Positions 1 through 10,393 of a stretch of 64,000 bases of DNA are shown piece after piece (the stretch's first letter is position 1; the number at the start of each line of letters is the position of its first letter). Made by a program: the position numbers and the translations under genes. The DNA is from Massariosphaeria phaeospora. Lineage: Eukaryota > Ascomycota > Dothideomycetes > Pleosporales. The DNA is taken from positions 248,001 to 312,000 of the forward strand of contig JAADJZ010000004.1 of NCBI GenBank assembly GCA_011032825.1, given 5' to 3'. Below the pieces are notes generated by a model. The model was not told the DNA's origin, made no database searches, and was given only the letters and a program-made list of their open reading frames with translations.

Positions 1-183
1 AACATTTCTTTGCCCTTTCGCTTATTGAATTGATTAGAGAGAGAACAGACAGGGTAGTACAGAGTGATGGACCGTGATAAGAGGGACGTTACAAGAAGTA
101 CTTAACGATAGCAAAGAAAAGCGAGAACCGAATATGAAACCTGGACTCTACAAGGCTGTACTAGCCTTGCACACTCACACCAC

Positions 184-1888
184 TTATATGCCTGCAACAG
201 CATTGAAATCGAATATGCCTCTCCTGAGGCCTTGCTCATACTCCCACACGAAGTCGCCCTGGAACCCGCTCTCGCGTATCCTCTTCAGCACCCAAAGCTC
301 AACGCTCCCGATCTTGTTAGCTTTCCCAACGGATTCTGTTTGACGGCCTTCGAAAAATATGTAGGCATCGCGGTACCCCACTTTCCAGCCGTTCTCATAT
401 CGCCAATGTTCGCACGGTGTATTCGGGGTCAAGTGATCCCAGTAGGCGACATGATGATGTACAGCATCATACATACGCTCGTCGCGGCGGTGGTTTGCTC
501 GCTCAAGCAGCGTGTAGATGTTGGAGGCTGGGACTCTGGAGGATATAGGTGTAACGAGAGATCCCGACATCGCATCACTTTGGGCTTGAAAACCCCATTC
601 CCCCCCAGGGAGCCAATCCATTTTCCAGGTCCAGAAGAAGGCACCACCAGTTCTCGCCTGGTATCGTCGGCTCTGCGCTTGGCCAAATTGCTTGACGAGG
701 TCGATTTTAGGTGTGTCGCCGGACTTGCTCCACGAGTCTTCAGCGAGAGTGACGGAATACTCTCCAACAATGGCTTGCACAGCGCCGCGGTCGATGACAG
801 AGCCTTCCTTGCCGTCGAGTTCGGTGAGCTTGGTGTTGACTTCAGCAATGATTTCCTGTGGAGACTTTTGCTTGTCGGCATCGGAGAACGCCCAGTAGTA
901 ATGAGTGTCTATGATGACGGGGCAGGTAGGTTGTGAGGGGTATGCGACGTTCTTCTTGAGGCTGTATTCGACTGCTCGTGACAGGTTCCATGCATCGGAG
1001 ATGATAAGCGGAATCGAAGGGTCGATAGCAGAAACAGTGTCAATACACTCATCATACCAGTCATACATGCGATCTGATTCCCAGTCCGCTTCGTTCACGA
1101 TCTGGATACCCGTCACCTGTAGACCTGACTTGATCTCATTGGCGAGGAACTGGCAACAACGGACACCAAGATCCCGATTTGGAGCGGATTTCCAAAGGCT
1201 AGCGGTGCTACTGTTGGTTCCGGAATGATCACCGCAATTGGCGCCACCAGGGAGAGCGTGAAGGTCGAGGAGGACGCCGATGTTGTGGGCGCGAAGGCGG
1301 GAGATCAGTGTACGGATGGTTGGCCAGGCTGCAAGATAGACGTGCACGTAAGGTTCGAAAGGTGTGTTTTCTGTAAAGGACGGAAGATCGAAATAACCGA
1401 TGGGCAGTCGTATCGTCGTACCTAGCAACGGTTAGAACGGTGCTGTATGACGAAGTTCTTGGAACCCAAATACATTTTGCTTGCTTGACTAGCCAGTCGA
1501 TGTCGTTGTCTGACACGGCATGCTCCCAGTGCTCTTCAAACTTCTCCTTGGTGGCCTCGAGTCCGATGTTCGCCACCCATCCTTTGACAGACTCCAGTTC
1601 ACTAGATCCGGAGGTGTCGTCAGGAAACATGGATGGATGCAGCCATCGTTCCAGCACGTAGATAGAGCCAAGGTTCGTTCCGTGGTGATATCGGTAGCGA
1701 AGGATGTCAATGGCCGAAGGGTCTTGAATAGTGGAAGGCTGATCGAGCGTCATACCGCGGAAGTGGTGTTGTTGCTGACCAGGTAAGTAGCTTGGGCGAA
1801 GATGCTGAGCTGCTGGATGGGTCGTTGGTGTGTTGTCGTCGACGATCTTGCCAAGCTCGGCTTTGGCTTTCTTGTAGAGTCCCTTCAT
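184..1888 (-). CDS. Glycoside hydrolase family 5 protein (exo-beta-1,3-glucanase type)
   Basis: Two exons, 1888-1474 and 1421-184, joined across a 52-bp GT-AG intron, give a protein of about 550 residues. The join restores TTIRLPIGYF, the first conserved strand of GH5 glucan 1,3-beta-glucosidases. The acid/base Glu lies in IVNEADW (about residue 249) and the nucleophile in VGEYS (about 359); the HYYW and WTWK segments of the family are also present. GH5 enzymes of this type cleave beta-1,3-glucan, and a role in wall or storage glucan turnover is inferred. The N-terminus (MKGLYKKAKAELGK) is charged and shows no signal peptide, so a cytosolic location is likely. The annotated start is the first in-frame ATG and precedes the conserved N-terminal segment RYHHGTNLGSIYVLERW. 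The substrate is not certain from sequence. Confidence 0.85.
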
Positions 1889-2240
1889 GTTGATGAGTCA
1901 GAGCCACAGCAAACTGGAAAGTGAAGTACCTAGAAACGGGTACTTGAAACGAGGTGGTTGGAGTGAGTGCGTTGATAGGAACGATATCAGGAGGTTGTGG
2001 GTTGTAGGAATACGAGGTCTTGGAAGGTTTCAGGCAATGTGGGCTCAGGGAAGGGTTATATCATGCTGTGGCCCTCGGGCGTGCCTGCGTGCCGGCTGCG
2101 GTGCAAGAGTAGTCGCGTATGTGGACACGATGTAGGAGGCAGTAGTACCCAGACCGCCCGCCTGGCAGACTTCAGACGATCCTCTTGACGGCCTAGGGTT
2201 TCTTAGCAACAGGTAGATAATCTCACTCTATCTTCACAGA

Positions 2241-2280
2241 GCGCTGCTGTATCTAGTAACCTAGGTATTGTCTACAAAGG
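2241..2280 (+). repeat. Dispersed short repeat R2, copy 1
   Basis: This copy contains CTGCTGTATCTAGTAACC and diverges most from the other two (35083-35127 and, inverted, 47954-47996). Similarity also extends leftwards to about 2208 (AGGTAGA...TCTT...CA.AG). It lies between the GH5 and Whi5-like genes. Confidence 0.6.
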
Positions 2281-2793
2281 CCTTGTGGAGGTAAGAGAGT
2301 AGGCTTGCTTCGGTGGGCAACAGAAGCAATTTATGCCAGCGGGGTGGGCGGGGCTCTGCAAAGACCCATTGTACCTGCCATGCTATGTGGTACTTTCGCA
2401 GAGTCTCTAGGAGGTGGAGAAGAGCTTGTCAACAGGCAGAGATGAAGGGAACGAAGACGGCGGAGAGATGCACGACAGGACATCACGTCGAGTCCGCCCG
2501 CTCACATGTAAAGCGTGAGCCCTGTCGCAGCTCGGCCAATCAGCTTGGAGTGGCCCGCGCATCCACTTCAATCCCCAACCTCAAACGCGACCATCCCAAG
2601 CCAAACAACAACACCACACCACCACAATTCGCAATTCTTGTTCGCGCGCCTGTCTCTCGAGCGCTGTGTAGTATTCTTACAGCCGAACTTACCTGGACCG
2701 AACCCGCCGTCTCACCGCCCCGCAATCCGCCTGCAATCCCCGCCGCCTCGTCCCAACGCGTGTCTCGCGAAAGTGCACGCAGCCACACCGACA

Positions 2794-4077
2794 ATGAGCG
2801 CCGCTACACCCCGCAGAGCCAACATGTCGCCCGCACACAGTCCTTCCAAGACGTCTACTCGACGCGTGCTTGGAGACCTGACGCCCAAAGCCGTCAACAC
2901 GCCGTCGAAACAGACTAGTAGACTCGAGTCGTCCGACGCCATGCGAGCACAAAGTCCACTGAAACAGGTGGCCACGCTTTCACCCCAAGTCTTCGTGGAT
3001 AAAGAGAACGCGGCGAGTGGAAGCGCGTTTGCTAAAGGCCGGAAGAGGACTATTTACGAGGTCGAAGGCATCGAGGACGAGGCTGGCGCGAAGACAGGGT
3101 TCACAGGACGCAGTGGACCTGTCTTAGGCCCTGGAATCCAAATTACTGCTGGCGCGCTTCAGAGACATACGGTAGCGTCTCTCTCGTGCCCGACGCGTCC
3201 AACACGTCACTAACACCCGTCCCAGGAAGCCGCCATTATCGACTTCACCCCACCATCGCCCACCGAGGTCAACACACCCAGCCCCGAGCCCGAGAGCGTT
3301 CCCGAACCAAACAACTCGCAAGGGACCCAAGCCAGCAACCCTTCCTTCTCCGGCTTCGTCGACTGGGAACTCTGCGCCAGCCAGAACAGCGACCAAGGCC
3401 AGCCGCAACCCCCACCACCCACTTCCACCCCAGCACCCGCCCCGGAGCCCGAGAAGAAATCCAAAGCTGAGCTGCTCCGTCTGCGCCTCGGTCTCGGCAT
3501 CTACAAAGTGAAAACCAACCAGATCACCAAGCGCGGCTCCGACATAATCTCGACCTACGAATCCACCACGTCCGACCCGCTCTACACGTCGCGAACCACA
3601 GCCACCACGTCCTCTGCTGAATCCTCACTCTCGGCTTCGATCCCCGCCCCAACCCTCTCACCCGTCCGCCGCGTTCAAAACCCCAGGTTCGTAGAAGCGA
3701 ATCTCGACCCCTTCCGTCCGATCGGCAAACTCACCCCCGCGCCCGTCCTGCTCCCCACCACTGTCTCCTCGCGCATGATCCACGACTACCACCTGCCTTC
3801 CTCGCCGCCGCAATCCATCGCCCCGGCGCAGCTCATGTCGCCCGTCCGCGGCAGCCCAGCCAAATACCGCACGCCGGTCCCGAAGCGAATGCGAGTCGAC
3901 GAAGCGCAGGAAGAAGATATTGGTGGTGTTGACGACGAGGGGCGGGAGGGGACGGCGACCGAGCAGCGCCAGCGACAGCGCGGGCGCCGCTTCCAAGAGG
4001 GCGATTTGACGAGCTCGGCTGTGAAGGGTTCTGCGGCGAATAGTCTGATGCACTTGTCGAATGCGGCGACGAGGTAG
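2794..4077 (+). CDS. Whi5/Nrm1-family G1/S transcriptional repressor
   Basis: Two exons, 2794-3171 and 3226-4077, with a 54-bp phase-0 intron, encode about 409 residues. The diagnostic part is a short block just downstream of the intron, AELLRLRLGLGIYKVKTNQ, which matches the Whi5 domain (PF08528, GTB motif) by which yeast Whi5 and Nrm1 bind SBF/MBF. The rest is low complexity and rich in Ser-Pro and Thr-Pro (for example SPSKTSTRRVLGDLTPK near the N-terminus), as expected for a Cdk substrate. By family knowledge it would act in the nucleus, holding back G1/S transcription until phosphorylated by cyclin-Cdk. The ATG at 2794 was chosen because the sequence upstream of it is unlike the family; an in-frame ATG at 2515 would add an implausible extension. 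Whether it is closer to Whi5 or Nrm1 cannot be told here. Confidence 0.75.
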
Positions 4078-4596
4078 ATGGATGAGCGCTTTGCGCAGAT
4101 GCGCAAGTGAAGACAGGGTGCTTTTTCTCGTATTGTTATAGCATGCGGGTGCAAGAACGGGAATTTTTTTTGGTTCATCTTAGCGGTGCTATACGTCACG
4201 AGACAATGACGGCCTCAATATCTAAATACCTAGGTAGCATACACCTTTCCATGTGGGCGGAATCTATGTGGAACCTTTCGAGACATTCACTTGCACTGTG
4301 CATATGTGTGATCTAGCAGTGGATACGACAACTTCGTTGACACATCGAACTTGTTAAAACCACGTAGGAGCTGGTACCCCAAGTGTGGACGATCAATCCA
4401 GATTGAATATTTGGATGTATGAAATTCAGAGTACAAAGCACTAAGACTCCATAACCTGCCTTGACAAGGTGTTTGCCCATCCGAATGCAAAGGAAGATGT
4501 GTAGAGAGGTTTTCATGATGGCATTTCCATCATCATTGCCTCGTGCGCCGTTGTTTTGTTACCCTTGATCTCCTGCTATGGAGCTCCAAGGAAACC

Positions 4597-5682
4597 CTAC
4601 TCCGTGTAGTCCTCTGCAGGTGCCGCTTCACCACCCTCGCCGCTTTCCTGCTGCTCCGCTTGCCTCTGCTGCTCGGCCGCCTGCTGGGCAGCGATCGCCT
4701 TGGCGCCGTAGTCTTGCGACATGGGTTGCACAACGGGCTGCTCCTCCTTGGGCTCGATGATGGTGACGGAATCGGGAAGAGACTTGGAGGGTCCGGACTT
4801 GCCCTCGGGATCTGAGCCGCGCATAATCTTGACCTTGATACCCAAGACACCCTGGCGGAGCAGAACGTGGCGAGTGGCATCATCGATAAAGTCCTTGGCG
4901 GGCTGACCGGAGTGGATCATAAAACCGTCCTATGTGCTGTTAGTATGCTACCTTTTGCCAGCTCCAGAATTCGTGTGTGCAACGTACAGTGAACTTCATG
5001 CTTTTGGCACGAGCAGCCCTGAGCTTTCCCGAAACAACGACCTCGCAACCCTTGGCACCGCTCTCCATGATGAACCTCAGCACACCGTAGCAAGCCCTTC
5101 GGACAGCCAGGCCATTGAGCAATTTGTATCGGAGCGACTCGCACTGAGCGACGGCGGACAGACCACGGTTCTGGACCTTGGCGGCGTAGAGGGAGACGGA
5201 GTTCTCGGGGAACTTGAAGCGCTTCTGGATGAGCGAGGTCAGCTCGCGGATGCGGCGACCCTGCTCTCCCAGCACTTCCTGAGTGTGCGTAGCCCGGATG
5301 ATGATGTCGGTGACGGTCGGGGTGACGCGGACTTCGACGCCCGAGTAGCCCTCCTCGGCCAGCTCACGCTGGAAAAATTCGTTGAGTTCGGCGTAGAAGA
5401 CACCGTCTAGGAGAGAGCGTTAGCTTGTCCGTTCTAACGTGCGAGTATTCCGCATCCTTCTACGCTCGATGCTCGAGTATCGAAGCCAATCATGCGCTAC
5501 AGGCGGGTATCGAGTATGTAAAGCTCTGGCATCCTGTGTCTTTCTGGCAACGGCGGAAAAGGGCATAATCGTACCAGCAACGAACTTCCTGCGCTTCGAG
5601 CTGCACTACTAATCAGTATTTGCGCTTCTCCGAGACACTGTGCAGCGGGGAACACTTACATTGCTCCCTGAGTGGTGGCCAT
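4597..5682 (-). CDS. RPS3: 40S ribosomal protein S3 (uS3)
   Basis: Four exons: 5682-5660 (23 nt), 5600-5575 (26 nt), 5406-4988 and 4929-4597, totalling 801 nt (266 residues), the normal length for fungal uS3. Introns are 59, 168 and 58 bp. The two tiny exons read [17 protein letters not shown]; the third carries the KH domain with [19 protein letters not shown] and the universal [19 protein letters not shown] block; the last has [10 protein letters not shown] and a Gln/Glu-rich tail. uS3 lines the mRNA entry channel of the small subunit and also has reported nuclease and repair roles in other species. A HomolD-like octamer (CAGTCACT, 5820-5827) lies about 140 bp upstream of the start. The gene converges on the Whi5-like gene; the 519 bp between their stops show only untranslated-looking sequence. 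Confidence 0.95.
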
Positions 5683-6300
5683 GTCTTCGGAGTTGAACGA
5701 GCTGCTCTGAGCACTGAGCGCTGGTGTTGGTGTTTAAAATGCGGTTAACTTGCTGTCTTGAATTTCGGCGGCGGGGATTTTGGAAGAAGAGGTGGTAGTT
5801 AAGCGAGTGGGCGCCAAGACAGTCACTAGCCACACGCACGGGCCCCATCACGATGGAATCAAAGATACGAAAGGTTTGGCAACGTTGAGCTTTATTTGTT
5901 TTCAGTGCGCGCTGAGTAGTCCGTTCTGTGGAGCTAGCTATCGGAACCATAGTTCGTTGAGATGATTCCATCTAAGAATCCATGTACCGGAAAGTCCTGC
6001 CCATGGCTAACCACAATATCACCAAAACGCATTGTCTGAGACTGTTCGTATTGCAGCCCAAAACTCCGAACTCACATCTTATGCTAATGTGCAATGCTCT
6101 CAGTCCAGCTAATCGCCATACGCCCAGCACCCAAGAACAAGGTAAAATACACACTTCCAAAGAACCCATATCTACAATACCATCCCGGGCTTTGCGCTCC
6201 TAGTGTACAACAGAGTAATCTTCAACGACCGTTTTAGTCGACTATAAAAATAAGCTATCGAGAATCGCACTAAGATGAACTTTCCAAAGGCCCAGTGTAT
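5683..6300. other. Intergenic: uS3 promoter and SLC35F6 3' side
   Basis: No coding potential seen. The half next to uS3 should hold its promoter; the rest should be the 3' untranslated region of the transporter gene ending at 6301. No repeats noticed. Confidence 0.5.
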
Positions 6301-7666
6301 CTAGTGATGCTCGATAGGGTTTTCGGGAAGCAGCTCTTCGTATTCCCTCTCAATACAGCTCTTTAGCGGCGGTCTGATCAGATCGTTGAAAAGGAACGTG
6401 CCGTACACCAACAGTGCGAAACCGAGAACCTGGAGCCACTTGAATGTTTCCCAGCCGAGACCGAGGGAAACGACCCAGATGAAGAGGGTGCGGCAGGTGT
6501 CGATGGTAGAGCGGGATGTTGCGGAGACGGTGCGCGTTACACTGAGGCCGAAGAAGTTGAAGCCGCTATACATACTTCGTTAGTATTGCGGTGGTGAACG
6601 AAAAGGCATGACTTACCCAATGCTGATCATGATCATGAAGCTGGAGACAGCGATGGCTCGGTGGTGCGTCATTTGGTAGAGGCCTTCCCTCGCGTTGAAG
6701 TATCCTGTGCCGATGCTAAAGTGCAGGATGATCATAACAACCAGTGTAACCGAGAAGCCAAACACTCCTTCCCAGCCAACGAGCTTGATCGGCTCCATAG
6801 TATACTTCTCCATGATACGTTCTTCGATGACGAACTGCGTAGCGGTGAAGATCTGCGCACCCGCAATGAGTAGGACGCCGATGACAGTCATAGCAGCCTG
6901 GGTCGGTGCAGTGGTAACCTGCTCGTGGATAGTTCGTCGCAAAACCTCGACGCCGGTTTCTGCAAGAGCAATAAGAGACGGGGTAGCTTTGTCGTCCTTC
7001 TGAAGAGCTCCTGCAAGCCCAACAACAGCAACCCCAAACACTACGACGAACAGCGAGAACCATTTGTATAGCCTGAGATGGCGATTCAGGAACCAGACAC
7101 TGAAGAGTCCAACGAAAAGCACCAGCGCCCCACGCGTCATCTGATAGATACTAGCCGCCACGAACAGCAATCCAACGTTCATGAGTGTTGTGCCGGCGAT
7201 ATCGCAGCATGCCGGAAGGGCCAGTAGTAGCACATTCCAGCCAACCAACGGTATTCTTCCTTCATCATCTAGATGCGCAGGCTTTAGTGGGTTTGCTATC
7301 GGAGATGTTTCGCTATCGTCCGATCCTGGGCTGATAATGTCGTCGGCGTGTGAGCTCGGAACCGGTTCGTAGCCTGCGCGGCGCGAGACGAAGCGTTGGT
7401 AGAGCGAGAAGCAGCCGACGACGAGCCAGCAGCCCATCTCCCCGATGAACATTTGGAGGGTCTGAAGCACGGGCTGCTCGAAGTGTTTCCGGTATTTCCG
7501 TGAGGGGGACTCGCAGTTCTCGATGCATTGCATGTCCTAAGCCCGTCAGCATGGGTTCTCTTGACTCGCAACGTGTACATACCTGATACTTGGTGAGCAG
7601 CGTATTGCATACGCCTGTCACTAGCATCATAGCCACGAGAAACGGAACTGCTGCCTTGACCACCAT
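6301..7666 (-). CDS. SLC35F6-like drug/metabolite-superfamily membrane transporter
   Basis: Three exons, 7666-7583, 7536-6617 and 6565-6301, give 422 residues; introns are 46 and 51 bp. The start MVVKAAVPFLVAMMLVTG is followed by LLTKYQDMQC, and the middle contains ALPACCDIAGTTLMNVGLLFV and YQMTRGALVLFVGLFSV, typical of the SLC35F6/YMD8-type branch of the drug/metabolite transporter superfamily. About nine or ten hydrophobic segments are visible, with a polar loop of about 40 residues (HADDIISPGSDDSETSP) between the second and third. Human SLC35F6 is lysosomal/mitochondrial with an uncertain substrate, so substrate and organelle remain open. The last exon supplies the final two membrane spans and a short acidic tail. 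Splice phases all agree. Confidence 0.85.
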
Positions 7667-7984
7667 GATGCTTGGGAGTACGACTTCGAAGCGTAGAGCT
7701 TCGAGTCGGCTTGTTGAGGAAGTGTGTGAAGAATGGAGGACAAAGAAAGAAGCTACCGAGACAAAGAAACGCGGTTATCACAGACTATATGCTCGGAGGA
7801 AGGTGCTAGGCAGCTCGCGCTGCTGCCGATGAAGTGTTGACTCGAGCATGCGGCGCGTGGCTGGGTGCATGATGGAGCAGGAGCCCCGATAAGGGCTATC
7901 TCGGTCTCACGTGGACGGCTGCACCCCAGCTTCGCTAAAGTGGGCCGAACGCCGATCCTGGTGCATAACCCTACCTACTACTTA

Positions 7985-8094
7985 GCTGTGTATAAAATTG
8001 TAGCTTTCTATAGTTGTATTGCTGCGTTAGAGAATCCTTTTGGAGGCGCGCGGGTTTATCTCTTTAGTTCCGGAGATTCCGTTTCCGTAAGAGC
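7985..8094 (+). repeat. Dispersed repeat R1, copy A
   Basis: This 110-bp block aligns without gaps to 50574-50683. By eye about 92 of 110 positions agree, and about 11 of the 18 differences are G/A or C/T. It lies in the 0.9-kb non-coding stretch 7667-8557 between two transporter genes. The other copy sits directly beside the Fot1/Pogo element at 48387-50522, which suggests a transposon-derived fragment. I do not recognise the parent element. Confidence 0.8.
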
Positions 8095-8557
8095 ATGGGT
8101 TGGGCAGATTCATCAACTTGCCGGCCTATTGATGCCACACTCCCCTCGTAAGCTATTATCACATACACGGTCTATATTGACTTTTATTTTTCACGGGCGC
8201 TGGGAGCTTCATTCTCCAGGCGGGCTCGACGTGTAGCCGCAGCCGCAGCCGCGTGAGCACCGCACATGATCGAGGTTTGACACAGAGAGCCGCACCTGCT
8301 GATATTCACTTTAGGATTAGCTCTCTTATGTTACAAAGTCATACGAGGTCTGAGGACACTAAAACACCTCCTCGTGTTGGCCTCGGGTCACTTAGGCAAG
8401 AAGGCATTGTAGAAGACGCTCTCAGTTTATACGAACACTGTTCCTAGACTTTTCTACATTTGTTTCCGGAAATAGTCGTAAGAGAGCATCACTGCAGCCG
8501 CCACCGGGCCGGACTCAGTCATGAACAAATCCACCAAATGCACCAGTCCTCTGGTAA

Positions 8558-10393
8558 CTAGAGGAACCATCGGAAGTCCGGATTCTTAGGTCCATCTCTC
8601 AACTTCTCGGTACTAACGTCCCTGGCGGTCAAATTGACACCCTGTCTGCTGTTTCTCCTCTTGTTGTCGATGACCATGTACGTGCCCAGCAACAAGGTGA
8701 AGAGACTCCCAACAGCGCCGAAAGCTGCCGTGGTCGCCAACGCAGGGAGGTACTTCGGCTTGTCCTGCTCACGGAAAATATTCGAAGAAACCACCCCCAT
8801 AAGATTAGCAAGAGGAACACCGATTGAAGTCAGAGTCACACGACGGCCCTCGTGTGCGATGTTGTTGTTGTACCAGGTTGACAAGAGGACCGAAGGAGCC
8901 GAGGTACCCCAGGTCATCATAAAGCAGGCGAAATAAGCAACCTTGAGCGAATGCTCCACGTCTATAGTGGCGTAGATGATGAACCCAGTAAAGGTTAGGA
9001 GGAATCCGAGAGCGATAAACGGGAATCGCAGCCTAGTGAAATCGGAGGTAAATGCCAGCATCAGGAGAAAAACAGCTCCGACGATGTTGGGTGCGACAGT
9101 GTACAAGTTCGTCTTGATCTTATCATATCCGAGGCGCTGGACGATTTGCGGCAGGAATAGGGAGACCGATTGAAGCGGAACACCAAGGCAGATTTCGATT
9201 GCGAGAAAGCCGTATGTAGCAGGCATTTTGAAGACCTGGAGAGCGTCCTTCAAAACGAACTCTTCGCCAACAATGGAAGAACTGTCAATCTGGATACGGG
9301 TGTAGGCAAGCCGTTTCTCCTCCGCGTTCAAGAAGTTGGCCTCGTGTGCATTCTTTGGAAGATACCAATATGCAATGAAGGAGACTATATGGCGTTAGTG
9401 CTGTGGACTAGAGCTTTGCGAGAGGGCGGAGGGCCGACTGTAATCACAGATGTGCTTTGGAGAGATGGAAAGCACGCCACTTACAGGTGACCGTTAAGCT
9501 TCCTTCGAGGATGAAAAGGTAACGCCACGAGTCGAGCTTGGAATTGATTTGGAATACTCCAAATGCCAACAGTCCGGAGAAAGCATTGGCGATATTCGAA
9601 GCCGCATAGAACAGAGCCATTCGTCGAGCAAGCTCGCCACGTCGATAGAAGGTGGTAAGGTAGTAGATGACCAGCGGGAAGAAGGCAGACTCAGCCATTC
9701 CTGCTCTATGTTAACATTATATTCCAAGGACTTCAGCACGCATGTCTGCTAAAGACGGCAGCCAGCATGTGAAGCAAGCATTCCTCCCCGAGGTTTCAAG
9801 CCACAAGCGAAACGCCTCGTCAAGCTTGTGTAGCCGCCAGGACCTTGATCACTCCTCTTCCTAACAACGAAATCCACTCACCCAGAAACCACCTCAACGC
9901 CATCATGCCGGAAAAGTTCTTGACACACGCGCTCAACAGCGTCGCGGACCCAAAACAAAACATCATAATGGGCAACACGCGGTGCGGTCCATACTTTTTC
10001 CCCAGCATACCGATCGGTGGGGCGAAGAGGACATACGGCACGAAGAAAATCGACAACATGATGCTGTACTGGTTGCCCTTGAAGCCGAGATCCTTATCCA
10101 TGCCGTCCGTTTTCGCATTGCCGAGGTTTCCCTTGGGCGCTGTCAGCAACGAGCAAGCCTGATCATGTCACAGCAAATACCTTGTCCAAGGCGTTGAACA
10201 GATACATCAAGGCCAACATGGGCAGGATGCGGCAGTCGAATTTCAGCGCCAGCCGCTTCTCATGCTCGAAGGTGGGGAGGTGCTCAGTGTGGTTTTCGAG
10301 GGCCACCGGCGCGGGCGCATCTTTGGACGACGATGTCGAGGCCGTGACTTCGAGGCCGTTTTTCGCCAACTCGGGGTCCCGGGAGGTTGCCAT
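8558..10393 (-). CDS. MFS transporter, allantoate permease (anion:cation symporter) family
   Basis: Four exons, 10393-10181, 10131-9882, 9700-9485 and 9384-8558, encode 501 residues; introns are 49, 181 and 100 bp. The joined protein has a polar N-terminus, then ALDKGNLGNAKTDGM, the first helix/loop signature of the Dal5/Tna1-type allantoate permease family, FGSATLLSACVKNF, RWFLGMAESAFFP, and a second half with six more hydrophobic segments ending in a short polar tail. Members import organic anions such as allantoate, ureidosuccinate, nicotinate or biotin precursors across the plasma membrane; the substrate cannot be read from sequence. An acceptor giving ...DK|GNLGN is preferred because it restores the family motif in phase. 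The neighbouring 7667-8557 stretch carries repeat R1 but no gene. Confidence 0.85.

Noticed and set aside
232..936. 234-codon open frame on the + strand within the GH5 gene
   Set aside because: Antisense shadow of the GH5 coding sequence; no domain.
5407..5574. Box C/D snoRNA in the uS3 intron
   Set aside because: No properly spaced C (RUGAUGA) and D (CUGA) boxes seen on the transcribed strand.
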